DNA of 64,000 bases from Paenibacillus sp. FSL H7-0737 (GTDB lineage: Bacteria; Bacillota; Bacilli; Paenibacillales; Paenibacillaceae), in contig NZ_CP009279.1 of assembly GCF_000758545.1 (NCBI RefSeq), forward strand, positions 5,208,001-5,272,000, read 5' to 3'. A program made the translations under genes and the position numbers. This document shows positions 17,865 through 26,806 of this stretch, one piece after another (positions within the stretch are counted from its first letter, which is position 1; each line of letters begins with the position of its first letter). Below the pieces are notes generated by a model. The model ran no database searches, was not told the origin of the DNA, and was given only the letters and a program-made list of their open reading frames with translations.

Positions 17865-18776
17865 TTAAATGATATTCATAACCTCTCGTGCTTGTGTATC
17901 TAAATCCTGGGCTGAGGAAGAAATATTATTGAAATCATCTACGGCTATTTGAATCTGCTGTTGACTAGCTTCTATATTTTCTTGCACCTGGTTTGTTCCT
18001 TTGGAGATCTTATTGATTTCCAGCGTAATGGCATCCACACTATCTTTCACTTGAATGATCGAATCCTGCACCATGGAAGATAGCTTCCTAACTTCTTTTG
18101 CAACCACGTCAAAACCACGCCCAAACTCCCCGGCATGTGCCGCTTCAATTGCTGCGTTAAGCGCTAACAGTTGCGTTTGCGAAGCAATGTTACGAATAGT
18201 TTGTACAATTCCCTGAATCGATACCGCTTGTGTCTCCAGATTAGCTAGAGTCTGTGTATTTTCAATGGATACTTCGGCTATTTTATCGATACTCAGCAAT
18301 AGTTCTTGACTACGTTCAATGCCTTTCTCGGCTCTATGATTTAAGCTGTCCGACATCTCTTTCATCCGCTGTACCACAACACTCATGTTATTTTGTCGAT
18401 CCGTGATATTAGTCGCTATCTTAGATACGCCAATGACCTGTTCATTATTTTCATCAAAGACAGGCATATATGTAGCTTCCAGCCATACCGCATTTCCTTT
18501 TGCATCCATTCGTTCGATCTTATCCTGAACACTTTTTCCTGAAAAAAGATCCTGCCAGAACAGCTCATAGCCCGGGCTATTTACAAAGTGAGGAAAGCAA
18601 AACTCTTTATGATGCATACCATACATCTCTTCTTTGTTATACCCCATCGAACTAGCAAAAACGTCATTCACATAAGCCACTCGTCGCTCAAGATCAAACC
18701 TTATAATCGCTAAATTTTTTTCTAAAGATCGGACAACAAGCTCATCGGTAACTCCCTGAGAGTGTACCATTCCCAT
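17865..18776 (-). CDS. Soluble PAS domain plus methyl-accepting chemotaxis signalling domain protein
   Basis: A 303-residue cytoplasmic receptor. Residues 10-130 form a PAS domain (LAIIRFDLERRVAYVNDVFA ... GVSKIATNITDR). Residues 135-303 form a coiled-coil signalling domain whose hairpin tip reads QTQLLALNAAIEAAHAGEFG followed by RGFDVVAKEVRKLS, the CheA/CheW-contacting region of chemoreceptors. There is no membrane segment and no HAMP domain, and the coiled coil is short, so it is a small soluble receptor that probably senses a cytoplasmic ligand, redox state or oxygen. It is monocistronic with a good AGGAGG and its own terminator. Confidence 0.9.
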   Translation of the reverse strand: MGMVHSQGVTDELVVRSLEKNLAIIRFDLERRVAYVNDVFASSMGYNKEEMYGMHHKEFCFPHFVNSPGYELFWQDLFSGKSVQDKIERMDAKGNAVWLEATYMPVFDENNEQVIGVSKIATNITDRQNNMSVVVQRMKEMSDSLNHRAEKGIERSQELLLSIDKIAEVSIENTQTLANLETQAVSIQGIVQTIRNIASQTQLLALNAAIEAAHAGEFGRGFDVVAKEVRKLSSMVQDSIIQVKDSVDAITLEINKISKGTNQVQENIEASQQQIQIAVDDFNNISSSAQDLDTQAREVMNII

Positions 18777-18779
18777 ATA

Positions 18780-19298
18780 ATAATTCCTCCTGGATATCTA
18801 TAAGTTACTCGTCGCGTCATCATGAAGTATATCTGAACAATTATACGCTCTTATTGCGCAGAGAGAAATACATGATTCTTATTAAATTTATTAAAATTCG
18901 TTGTTAAAAAAGGCCGATGGCGAGCGAGTATTGCTCATTTCTAATAGATTGATCCCTGAAATACTTTTAAGTGATGATAATTAAGGAAAACCTCCCTATA
19001 AATACACGAATATCGAAGATTTATCTCTTTTTTAGGGAAATGCTCCCTTTAATCTTTTAAAATCAAGCCTTTTTCTATTTTTAAGAGTTATTTGTGGGAG
19101 ATTCTCCCTAAAAGCTCACATTTTTAGGTGCCTGGAGAAAAATACAGGGAGTTTTTCCGTAATTATTTTTAACCACAAAAACCCCAGCCGTAATTCCAGC
19201 CAGGGTTCGAAGCAAGTTCCTATTAATACTAATTTGTCTCTTGCAAAATGCACATACCAAACGGTCCAGCAAACATAGCCTCTTATATGTACATTTCC
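18780..19298. other. AT-rich non-coding stretch with spaced GGGA/TCCC motifs
   Basis: No gene is visible in this half kilobase. It contains repeated short inverted motifs: TAGGGAAATGCTCCCTTT (19033), TGGGAGATTCTCCCTAAA (19095) and CAGGGAGTTTTTCC (19144), with a related CCTCCCTATAAA at 18991. These are spaced about 40-60 bases apart. Near 19180-19205 there is a weak AACCC/GGGTT hairpin. Meaning unknown. Confidence 0.55.
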
Positions 19299-19673
19299 TT
19301 ATTTCTTGGATCCGTAATCTCCGATCTTAATTCCCCATACCGAATCCTTCTGATAGGATGCAGCCTCCTTTAAACTTGGAAGTCTTACATCCAGAGGACT
19401 GTGTCTTTCCAAATACATCACAAACGCCTGGCGAAGCCCAATCTCAGCATCCAGTTTATTAAGTTCGTTCGGGTGTTTCTCCATCTCGGCTAATTCTACT
19501 TCCCAACGATATAAATCGCTTGCCTCTGATCGTTCCAGCCGAACTTTTTCAGTCAGCTCCCGCAGCTCACGGTAGGCCTGTTTTACTTTTGAAGAGTACA
19601 GTTGCTTCTGATTCATAAAAGTTAAGAATGCGATAAGTAGTGCTAAACCTATCCATAAAATAACGTTGTCCAT
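19299..19673 (-). CDS. Small membrane-anchored coiled-coil protein, unknown function
   Basis: A 124-residue protein with one N-terminal membrane helix (VILWIGLALLIAFLTFM) and a charged, helical middle (about 25-75, rich in Glu, Arg and Lys) likely to form a coiled coil. GGAGGGAG precedes the ATG, so it is well supported as a gene. I do not recognise the family. It lies after a terminator and is probably transcribed alone. Confidence 0.7.
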   Translation of the reverse strand: MDNVILWIGLALLIAFLTFMNQKQLYSSKVKQAYRELRELTEKVRLERSEASDLYRWEVELAEMEKHPNELNKLDAEIGLRQAFVMYLERHSPLDVRLPSLKEAASYQKDSVWGIKIGDYGSKK

Positions 19674-19722
19674 ATTCTCCCTCCTGCTTGGGCTATTCTC
19701 CTAATTATACACACCAGAACGC

Positions 19723-19747
19723 AAAAATACCCCACAATGTGAGGTAT
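19723..19747 (-). terminator. Terminator after the 59-residue gene
   Basis: ATACCTCACA pairs with TTGTGGGGTAT with one mismatch, followed by five T on the minus strand. It separates the 59-codon gene from the coiled-coil gene. Confidence 0.75.
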
Positions 19748-19766
19748 CTGCCTTAGCTTTTAGCAT

Positions 19767-19946
19767 CTATTCTTTTTTCATAATTTCATGCAGCTGACGT
19801 TTGTCTGCTTCTAACGCCCGGGCCTGGGCTTCGATATCCTCCAGATCTGCCTCCGCTGCTGAAAACTCTACGTCCTCTGCCTTCGCCTCGTACAGCATTT
19901 TCATCTTCTCGGTCTTTGAGAATATTTGCGAGTTCTCTCTATCCAT
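19767..19946 (-). CDS. Small acidic helical protein of 59 residues, unknown function
   Basis: An open frame starting at ATG (19946) and ending at TAG (19767), with the sequence beginning MDRENSQIFSKTEKMKMLYE. It is strongly acidic and helical, with heptad-like spacing (AEADLEDIEAQARALEADK). A GGGAG lies 12 bases upstream, slightly far. It sits between the stress-protein-like gene (19986) and a terminator, in the same orientation, so it likely forms a two-gene unit with it. No family recognised. Confidence 0.6.
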   Translation of the reverse strand: MDRENSQIFSKTEKMKMLYEAKAEDVEFSAAEADLEDIEAQARALEADKRQLHEIMKKE

Positions 19947-19985
19947 AGTATCGATCGTCTCCCTTCTTATTAAGAAAATTATTAT

Positions 19986-20345
19986 TCAAATCATCCCGCC
20001 TGCTTCTTCAATTAAGCGTAATGCTTGATCATGGGACTCCGAATTCAAGATCACCGTAAGTAAAATATCTCTACCCGTCGGTCCTCCATCTCCGCCATGA
20101 CTCATCCCACTGGCGCTGGTATCAGCAGCAGCTAGTATACCTGTGTGTGCACGCTCAGCAGTCATGGAGTCCATTCTGGCAACATTGCCTGTCACTGGGT
20201 TTACCCCTGAGCTAAAGCTCGTGCCTCCATATCTACTGAAGCGATCAACGGAAATTTCAATGGCCCGAAGTGCACGGAGCTTACGAGCAACACCCTCCGC
20301 TTCCTCAGGGCTTTTAAAATAAGCCAAAATAGATCTTTCCGACAT
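19986..20345 (-). CDS. Small protein of unknown function, SPEEAE/ferredoxin-like N-terminus
   Basis: A 119-residue soluble protein. Its N-terminal half (SILAYFKSPEEAEGVARKLR) looks like an alpha-beta fold seen in general-stress-like proteins of Bacilli. The middle is Gly/Ser rich (GMSHGGDGGPTGRD) and the end returns to a strand-helix pattern (ILLTVILNSESHDQALRLIEEAG). No catalytic motif is visible. The ribosome binding site is a modest GGGGAT. Function unknown. Confidence 0.65.
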   Translation of the reverse strand: MSERSILAYFKSPEEAEGVARKLRALRAIEISVDRFSRYGGTSFSSGVNPVTGNVARMDSMTAERAHTGILAAADTSASGMSHGGDGGPTGRDILLTVILNSESHDQALRLIEEAGGMI

Positions 20346-20629
20346 CTTATCCCCGCTCTCGCTTGAAATTCAGATATCTGTTGCATTCCTTTATATTGTC
20401 TTCATTTCACTTCTTTTATGCCCTTTTTTTCTCATACTCCACTTATTTACTGGGAATTCGACATTTTCCTCGACGCTTCCCTGCAATATAGTGCTAAAGT
20501 TGTATATTCGATTTGAAGTTATAGCTGTAGAATAAATTTAATTTTCATAATTTTTTACATTTTACGCTGAGGAGGAGAACTACAGATACACCCGTCAATA
20601 TAAAAATTCATTTGGGAGGATGAACTTAT

Positions 20630-23600
20630 TTGAAACGTACCTTTAAACACTCTATTCAAAAATTTGGTATTGGGGCGGCGAGCTTCGGACTGGCTGTTTC
20701 TGTCCTTTTTCCATCCGCTGCATTTGCGAACTCATCCCTTGAAACATCAACTAACCTAGCTAATAATGTACAGTCTCAAAGTGTGACCCCTCATAACTAC
20801 GCGGGTGTGCTCAAAGGTTCAGCACCAGTATCCGTGATCGTGGAATTAACTAATAAACCAGTCAGTGTGTATGAAAATGAGGCTAAAACTTCTTCTTTAC
20901 GATCCTCAGTCTCCTTACAACGCAGTAAAATTATCTCAGAGCATAAAAGCTTTATTTCCTCAGCGCAGAAAATCGATGCCGACATCGGTTTTGAATACAG
21001 TGAGATTTTTAACGGATATTCCATTACTCTGCCAGCCAATCAAGTAAACAAGCTGTTAGAGCTTCCGGGCGTTGCAGCTGTTTATCCAAATGATGAAGTA
21101 CATGCGTTAGCAGACAGTCTAGAGGTAGCGACTTTGCCTGTTACACGTTCTTATTCGGACAGTGGCAATCTTATAGGTGCGGATACACTACATGCATTAG
21201 GTTACACAGGAGAAGGGGTACAGGTAGCGGTTGTAGATACCGGCATCGATAAAAACCACCCTTTATTAAAGGATAATTATAAGGGCGGTTACGATGCCTA
21301 TGATCAGGATAATGATCCGTCAGAAACACCTCCTGATGCCAACTTCCCTCCAAAAAATGGTAGCCCATATGAAACCTCGCATGGCACTCATGTAGCAGGT
21401 ACAATTTTGGATGTTGCACCTGAGGTGGATTTGTACGCGTATCGCGTACTTGGCCCTTACGGTTCCGGTCCAACAGCGGTTGTAATCGCGGGTATTGAGA
21501 AAGCGGTCGCTGATGGAGCCGATATAATTAACCTCTCCCTGGGCTCTGATGTTAACCAAAGCTATTCCGCAAGTTCAATCGCGATAGACAACGCCATAAA
21601 GTCGGGCGTGAATGTTGTAGTTGCCGCCGGTAACGCTGGACCGGATGTAGGAACATTGGGCGAACCTGCTGGATCTCAACTCGCACTTAGTGTAGGTGCT
21701 TCTACTACCCCAGTGAATACCCCATTCTTTGATATTGGCGATGTTAAAAAAATTCCAGGGACCTTAGCAACTTACTCCCCAGACTTAGTTGATAATATAG
21801 CTGGCAGTAAGATCGTTTACGCTGGTCTTGGAGGTACTTCCGATTACACAAATTTGGACGTCAAAGATAAGGTAGTCCTTGTCGATCGAGGTGTGCTGAG
21901 TTTCGGAGATAAATCTCTAAATGCCAAAGCAGCTGGAGCCAAACTTGTCCTAATTGCTAATAATACTACTGGTGAAATCTCTCCCACCCTTGGTGCGCCT
22001 GGGAATTACGTTCCTACCTACGGAATTACTCAAGCAGATGGCAAAAAGATAAAAGCTCAATTGGATGCTGCTAAAGATATCATCAGTTACTATATAGGGC
22101 TTGAAGTCAATCAGTTAGCAAACTTCAGCTCAATGGGTCCGGGGATGCCGGATTATCTAATCAAACCTGATGTTGTTGCGCCAGGGGTCAGTATCAACTC
22201 CACAATTCCTAGCTGGAATGGTGATTACGAACACGCTTATGGCTTAAAAAGCGGCACCAGCATGGCAACCCCACATGTTGTAGGAGCTGTAGCTTTGCTA
22301 CTGAGTGAAAACTCTGATCTTAAGCCAAATGAAATTAAAGCACTGCTAATGAACAATGCTGATCCTATCTTTAACCGTGATGGGAATCCTTACTCACTGT
22401 ATCAACAAGGTGCAGGTTTAATTAATCTGGAGAAATCGGTAAACGCTAAATCCATCGCTAAAGTCGGAGAGAGCTTAATTAGCGGCCTTCCTGGGACTGT
22501 AGAAATCCCTTATTACACAGGTTCCTTATCCTTTGGCTTGCTCTCAAAGGGAGCTAGTGTAACGAAATCAGTCTATGTGGAAGATTTTAATAAGAATGGA
22601 TCAACCTATACTCTATCCAGCAAATGGCTTACAGAAGTGCCTGATGACATTAGTATTAATATTGCACCAAACAGCGTTACCTCAGGTGTAGATCAATATG
22701 CACAATTTACACTAAAGGTATCTGACACCGCAAAAGAGGGTGCATATGAAGGGATCCTGTTCCTAACCTCTGATACTGAAACTCTTCGTCTTCCCTTTAA
22801 TGCACTTGTCGGCGATAAATTCAACTTAGAGCCTGTTAATCAGCTTTCATTTGAAAGTCCACAGATCTCTCCTAATGGGGATGGACGCTCAGACGACACC
22901 ACCTTTACCTTCTCTGTCAATGAAGAACTGGATGGCATAAGTTTCGTAGCCTCTCCAATAGATGCTCCTGCGACAGTTTTAGGTGAAGTTTATTCTATCG
23001 ATGAAAAGGTCTATCGTGGCGTTTACGAGATTACAAATTGGGATGGAACGTTAACAGACCTGGAGACCTCCGCCAAGTCCACTTTAGCAGATGGTCATTA
23101 CTACATCACTCCTGTGCTTCCTAATGGGCAACTGCTCGAGAATCAAAAGACCGAGTTCACAATTGATACCGAGAAGCCATTAGTTTCCGGCATCACACTT
23201 GAGGAGTATGAACGTGAAGCGCCAACCGATCCTGGTGCGGCTCAAATCAGCGGTTTTATTGATGATGACCTAATGGCCTATTATATTTCTAATACACAAC
23301 CTATTGGAAATTGGTTTACCGTGTACGCCGAAGGTAAACATTATGATGGGAATACTTATAAATTCGGTGGAGTAATTGCAAGTAATGGTGCTTTTTCCAT
23401 TGACGTTCCTGTTAACGAGGGGCTTAATGAGTACAAAATCTATGTGGTTGATAAAGTAGGTAATGGCGCGGACGACGATGATTATGCTCAGCGACTGCTT
23501 TATAGCACAGGAGATGGTATTTTCAATGTAACTCCGTCTCTATCTGCAGCCACCATTGATGTGGGACAACCGGTAACCGTTGATCTTGGGTATTCCGTGA

Positions 23601-25111
23601 CAGATGAGGTTTATGGCGTCTATGGAGCTTCATTCGCTGTCATTTACGACGATTCCCTTGAAACACCGGTAATCCAGCCAAGCGTACAACTGGCTACGTA
23701 TCAAGAGGAGAATTTCTCAGGTATTCCACTTACAGAATTCTCACAAACCTATGATCTAGAAGACGGCCGCAAACTGACACAGTATAGCGTCAATCTGTCA
23801 GGTGGTGCTTATCACGGCTCTGGCTCACTAGGCAAAATAACCTTCAAACCTACAGTAGAAGGAGCCTATTCCCTCGAGCTGTATGATGTGCAGATCTGGA
23901 ATGCTGCTACAACATCAACAATCCCATCTGGTGTGAGAACGGTAAGCGTAAGTGTTAAGACACCTGAAACACCGAAGCCAACACCAACTCCATCAACTGA
24001 TTCATATGTACCTACGGCAACCAGTGCTCCCGCTTCTGGAATCGCATTGAAATCTGGGAAGCTAGTAGAGACTGCAGATCCAGCAGGTGGCAAGTCTTCA
24101 GCGGTGTTCAACATCTTAGACACTGCATTAGCAAATTCGATCCAGAATGCAAAAGATAAAACTTCTGTACTTGATCTTAGCGATGTAAGCTTCAATAAAT
24201 ATAGCCAAGTTGTTGTTACTCTTACCCCGGCCCAAGCCGAGCAGTTAAAGAAATCGGAGAATGCGCTCCGCCTAAATGGTAATGGGTTCAATGTACTTAT
24301 TCCAGCGGCGACACTTCCGGATTTCATCAACAGCAACGGCTTAACCCTTACGATTAGTCTGACCGATGCGGGCAACACAGCAGTTTTAGCAGGTAGCTCA
24401 GCAGCATTAAATATCGGTTCTTCCATTCTCACTATCAAAAATGGTTGGACAACCGGAAAGCCGATCATCCTTCAGCTTAATCTAAAAGCCAGCAGTCTTC
24501 ATGATGCACGAAAGACTGCCGCTTATGTAGAATCAAAGGATCATAAATGGTCCTATCTACTACCTGGTTCTATCTCTAAAGAAGGGATTCTACAGTTTAA
24601 CGTTACTGGTGACGGTTCTTACAGTGCAGCATCCCGAAAAATAAGCTTTAAAGATATTGGCACACACTGGGCTCAAACCGATATCGAAATCCTTGCTTCA
24701 CATGGTATCATTGCCGGCAAAGGAGCCGATGGCAGCTTTAAGCCTGCTGACACTTTAAATCAGGCAGAGCTTCTAACGCTCTTCGACCGTCTACTTGGAA
24801 AAGGTGACACTTGGAGTACTCGCATCAAAGAAAGTGGATCTCGTGATGTGCTGACTCGCGAGGAAGCAGCTCTTATCATCGCTAAGGCTCTTGGTGCTGA
24901 TCTTACAGTAGCCAAGACACCTTTAAGCTTTAAGGATGCCGATAACATCGCTGCGGAGGCACGCAACGCTGTAGCCTATGCTGTAACCAAAGGTTATCTC
25001 AAAGGTGTTACTGCGGACAGCTTCAATCCACAAGGTACATTGACTCGTGCACAAGCAGCAACAATTCTGAGCCGTGTGCTAGAGGACCTACGTTCTTCGA
25101 ACAACATCTAG
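20630..25111 (+). CDS. Large S8 (subtilisin-family) exoprotease with SLH anchor
   Basis: A 1493-residue secreted serine protease. Order: signal peptide (1-33, ending AAFA); I9 inhibitor propeptide (about 67-160); S8 domain with catalytic Asp203 (VVDTGID), His251 (SHGTHVAGT) and Ser544 (GTSMATPHV), with a PA domain inserted at about 358-470; an Fn3-like domain (about 620-725); a region with the calcium-type pattern SPNGDGRSDD (near 746); a cohesin-like fold (about 965-1107, containing YGVYGASFAVIYDDSLETP); a Pro/Thr linker (PKPTPTPSTD); and C-terminal SLH modules (about 1340-1490, FKDIGTHWAQ...). The start is TTG with GGGAGGA 9 bases upstream. It is cell-wall bound through SLH-pyruvylated polymer and would degrade extracellular protein. 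It stands alone, plus strand, between minus-strand operons. Confidence 0.93.
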   Translation: MKRTFKHSIQKFGIGAASFGLAVSVLFPSAAFANSSLETSTNLANNVQSQSVTPHNYAGVLKGSAPVSVIVELTNKPVSVYENEAKTSSLRSSVSLQRSKIISEHKSFISSAQKIDADIGFEYSEIFNGYSITLPANQVNKLLELPGVAAVYPNDEVHALADSLEVATLPVTRSYSDSGNLIGADTLHALGYTGEGVQVAVVDTGIDKNHPLLKDNYKGGYDAYDQDNDPSETPPDANFPPKNGSPYETSHGTHVAGTILDVAPEVDLYAYRVLGPYGSGPTAVVIAGIEKAVADGADIINLSLGSDVNQSYSASSIAIDNAIKSGVNVVVAAGNAGPDVGTLGEPAGSQLALSVGASTTPVNTPFFDIGDVKKIPGTLATYSPDLVDNIAGSKIVYAGLGGTSDYTNLDVKDKVVLVDRGVLSFGDKSLNAKAAGAKLVLIANNTTGEISPTLGAPGNYVPTYGITQADGKKIKAQLDAAKDIISYYIGLEVNQLANFSSMGPGMPDYLIKPDVVAPGVSINSTIPSWNGDYEHAYGLKSGTSMATPHVVGAVALLLSENSDLKPNEIKALLMNNADPIFNRDGNPYSLYQQGAGLINLEKSVNAKSIAKVGESLISGLPGTVEIPYYTGSLSFGLLSKGASVTKSVYVEDFNKNGSTYTLSSKWLTEVPDDISINIAPNSVTSGVDQYAQFTLKVSDTAKEGAYEGILFLTSDTETLRLPFNALVGDKFNLEPVNQLSFESPQISPNGDGRSDDTTFTFSVNEELDGISFVASPIDAPATVLGEVYSIDEKVYRGVYEITNWDGTLTDLETSAKSTLADGHYYITPVLPNGQLLENQKTEFTIDTEKPLVSGITLEEYEREAPTDPGAAQISGFIDDDLMAYYISNTQPIGNWFTVYAEGKHYDGNTYKFGGVIASNGAFSIDVPVNEGLNEYKIYVVDKVGNGADDDDYAQRLLYSTGDGIFNVTPSLSAATIDVGQPVTVDLGYSVTDEVYGVYGASFAVIYDDSLETPVIQPSVQLATYQEENFSGIPLTEFSQTYDLEDGRKLTQYSVNLSGGAYHGSGSLGKITFKPTVEGAYSLELYDVQIWNAATTSTIPSGVRTVSVSVKTPETPKPTPTPSTDSYVPTATSAPASGIALKSGKLVETADPAGGKSSAVFNILDTALANSIQNAKDKTSVLDLSDVSFNKYSQVVVTLTPAQAEQLKKSENALRLNGNGFNVLIPAATLPDFINSNGLTLTISLTDAGNTAVLAGSSAALNIGSSILTIKNGWTTGKPIILQLNLKASSLHDARKTAAYVESKDHKWSYLLPGSISKEGILQFNVTGDGSYSAASRKISFKDIGTHWAQTDIEILASHGIIAGKGADGSFKPADTLNQAELLTLFDRLLGKGDTWSTRIKESGSRDVLTREEAALIIAKALGADLTVAKTPLSFKDADNIAAEARNAVAYAVTKGYLKGVTADSFNPQGTLTRAQAATILSRVLEDLRSSNNI

Positions 25112-25125
25112 TTGCACTTTAAAAG

Positions 25126-25160
25126 AAAGCCCCAGCAGCCAATGACTGCTGGGGCTTTTT
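25126..25160 (+). terminator. Terminator of the exoprotease gene
   Basis: AAAGCCCCAGCAG and CTGCTGGGGCTTT form a 13-bp perfect stem with a seven-base loop and a following T run. Confidence 0.92.
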
Positions 25161-25340
25161 CGTCTATAGGCCACATTTGCGTTTCCGAGTCAGTCATCGG
25201 ACTCAGATGACCTTAAACGCTGGATTATGCGATATTTGGCATGCTAACGGACCCCATAGTCGCTATTGGCTTGAAAAGCACCGTATGAGATTGGCTAGCT
25301 TGTCCCTACTAACAGTCGACATGAGCAAACTGCCTTATTC

Positions 25341-25390
25341 AAAAAAACAGAGCAGCGATCCCCAAATAACGGGAGGATCGCTGCTCTGCT
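25341..25390 (-). terminator. Terminator of the hrcA-dnaJ operon
   Basis: GCAGAGCAGCGATCC and GGATCGCTGCTCTG form a long stem followed by seven T on the minus strand, 40 bases after dnaJ. It marks the end of the chaperone operon, so prmA downstream (at 14 kb) is in a separate transcript here, unlike in B. subtilis. Confidence 0.9.
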
Positions 25391-25427
25391 GTATTATTTA
25401 TTTACTCAATTAATGAAGTTAGAAATA

Positions 25428-26549
25428 TCAGTCCCCGCGGAACGCACGCTTCACACGATCAAAGAAAGATTGCTCATGCTCATGTGTGTTTTCTCCATTT
25501 AGAGAGGCGAACTGTCGCAACAAATCTTTTTGCTCATCATTCAGCTTGCTAGGTGTCACAACAATGACTCTAACATGCTGGTCACCTTGGCCAGATCCAC
25601 GTAGACGTGGGACACCTTTACCTTTAAGGCGGAAGAAAGTACCGGTCTGCGTTCCCGCAGGAATCTTCAGCTTCACTTTTTCCGTTAAGGTAGGAATCTC
25701 AATCTCATCGCCAAGTGCGGCTTGTGCAAACGTAAGTGGAACCTCGCACATAATATCATCGTTCTCACGTACGAAGAAATCATGCGATTTGACACGGATG
25801 ACAATATACAAGTCTCCAGCAGGACCACCGCGTAAGCCGCCCTCGCCTTCGCCAGTCATGCGCAGCTGCGCACCGTCATCGACACCGGCAGGGATGCGTA
25901 CATGAATCTTGCGCTGCTTCTTAACTTTACCCTGTCCGCTACAAGTCGTACATTTTTCCTTAATAATCTTACCTGTACCACTGCAATGCGAACATGGACG
26001 ACGATTACGCATCTGTCCAAGTGGTGTATTCTGTACGAATTCCTGTTGCCCACTACCATGACAAGTGGAACAAGTCTCTGGTTTAGTACCCGGTTTAGCC
26101 CCGGAGCCGTAGCAGGTATCGCAAGTTTCCGTACGTGGAATAGTGATATCAGTTTCTTTACCGAATACCGCTTCCTTGAATTCAATGGTCATCGTATACT
26201 GCAAATCCCCACCACGCTGTGGTGCGTTAGGATCACGACGTCCGCCGCCGCCAAAGAACATATCAAAGATATCGCCTAATCCTCCGAAGTCGCCACCGCC
26301 GCCTCCGAAGCCGCCCATACCTTGGTTAGGATCAATATGGCCATACTGGTCATATCTAGCTCGTTGTTGTCCGTCGCTAAGAACATCGTAAGCTTCTTTT
26401 ACTTCTTTAAACTTAGCTTCAGCATCATCTGCTTTATTCACATCTGGGTGATATTGGCGCGCCAATTTCCGGTACGCTTTCTTCACCTCGTCGTCTGAAG
26501 CATCTCTACTGAGGCCAAGCACTTCATAATAATCGCGTTTATCTGCCAC
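25428..26549 (-). CDS. dnaJ: Chaperone protein DnaJ
   Basis: A 373-residue J-domain co-chaperone that delivers clients to DnaK and stimulates its ATPase. It has the J domain with HPD (YHPDVNK), a Gly/Phe-rich stretch (GGFGGGGGDFGG), four zinc CxxCxGxG repeats (CDTCYGSG, CSTCHGSG, CSHCSGTG, CTTCSGQG) and the C-terminal substrate-binding beta domains. The start is GTG at 26549, 8 bases after GGAGG. The GTG at 26558 overlaps that site itself and is rejected. It is the last gene of the hrcA operon. Confidence 0.97.
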   Translation of the reverse strand: MADKRDYYEVLGLSRDASDDEVKKAYRKLARQYHPDVNKADDAEAKFKEVKEAYDVLSDGQQRARYDQYGHIDPNQGMGGFGGGGGDFGGLGDIFDMFFGGGGRRDPNAPQRGGDLQYTMTIEFKEAVFGKETDITIPRTETCDTCYGSGAKPGTKPETCSTCHGSGQQEFVQNTPLGQMRNRRPCSHCSGTGKIIKEKCTTCSGQGKVKKQRKIHVRIPAGVDDGAQLRMTGEGEGGLRGGPAGDLYIVIRVKSHDFFVRENDDIMCEVPLTFAQAALGDEIEIPTLTEKVKLKIPAGTQTGTFFRLKGKGVPRLRGSGQGDQHVRVIVVTPSKLNDEQKDLLRQFASLNGENTHEHEQSFFDRVKRAFRGD

Positions 26550-26718
26550 TGCTTTCACCTCCGTACATTACATACTCAAATTCCTAATTACCTGTCAAAG
26601 AAACCATTATACGATAAAACCCCAGGATCTGACCATCCAGTTCCAGCAGATGTTTATTCTTACAATATCAGAAGGCGCATTCGCGAAGAGTGTGCAAACT
26701 GATATTACAAAAGGAAAG

Positions 26719-26746
26719 TCAAAACACGGGATGACCCGGTTTTGAC
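26719..26746 (-). terminator. Hairpin between dnaK and dnaJ
   Basis: TCAAAACCGGG and CCCGTGTTTTGA form an 11-bp stem with one mismatch and a four-base loop, then a broken T-rich tail on the minus strand. It may reduce read-through into dnaJ or stabilise the dnaK message. Confidence 0.6.
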
Positions 26747-26806
26747 CTTCCCTTCTTAACTATATAAGAATTTATCAGTTACGCCCTATACACTTATCGT
26801 TTAAGG

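Noticed and set aside
25177..25413. A 78-codon plus-strand ORF
   Set aside because: It extends into the dnaJ terminator hairpin and has no ribosome binding site or family features.
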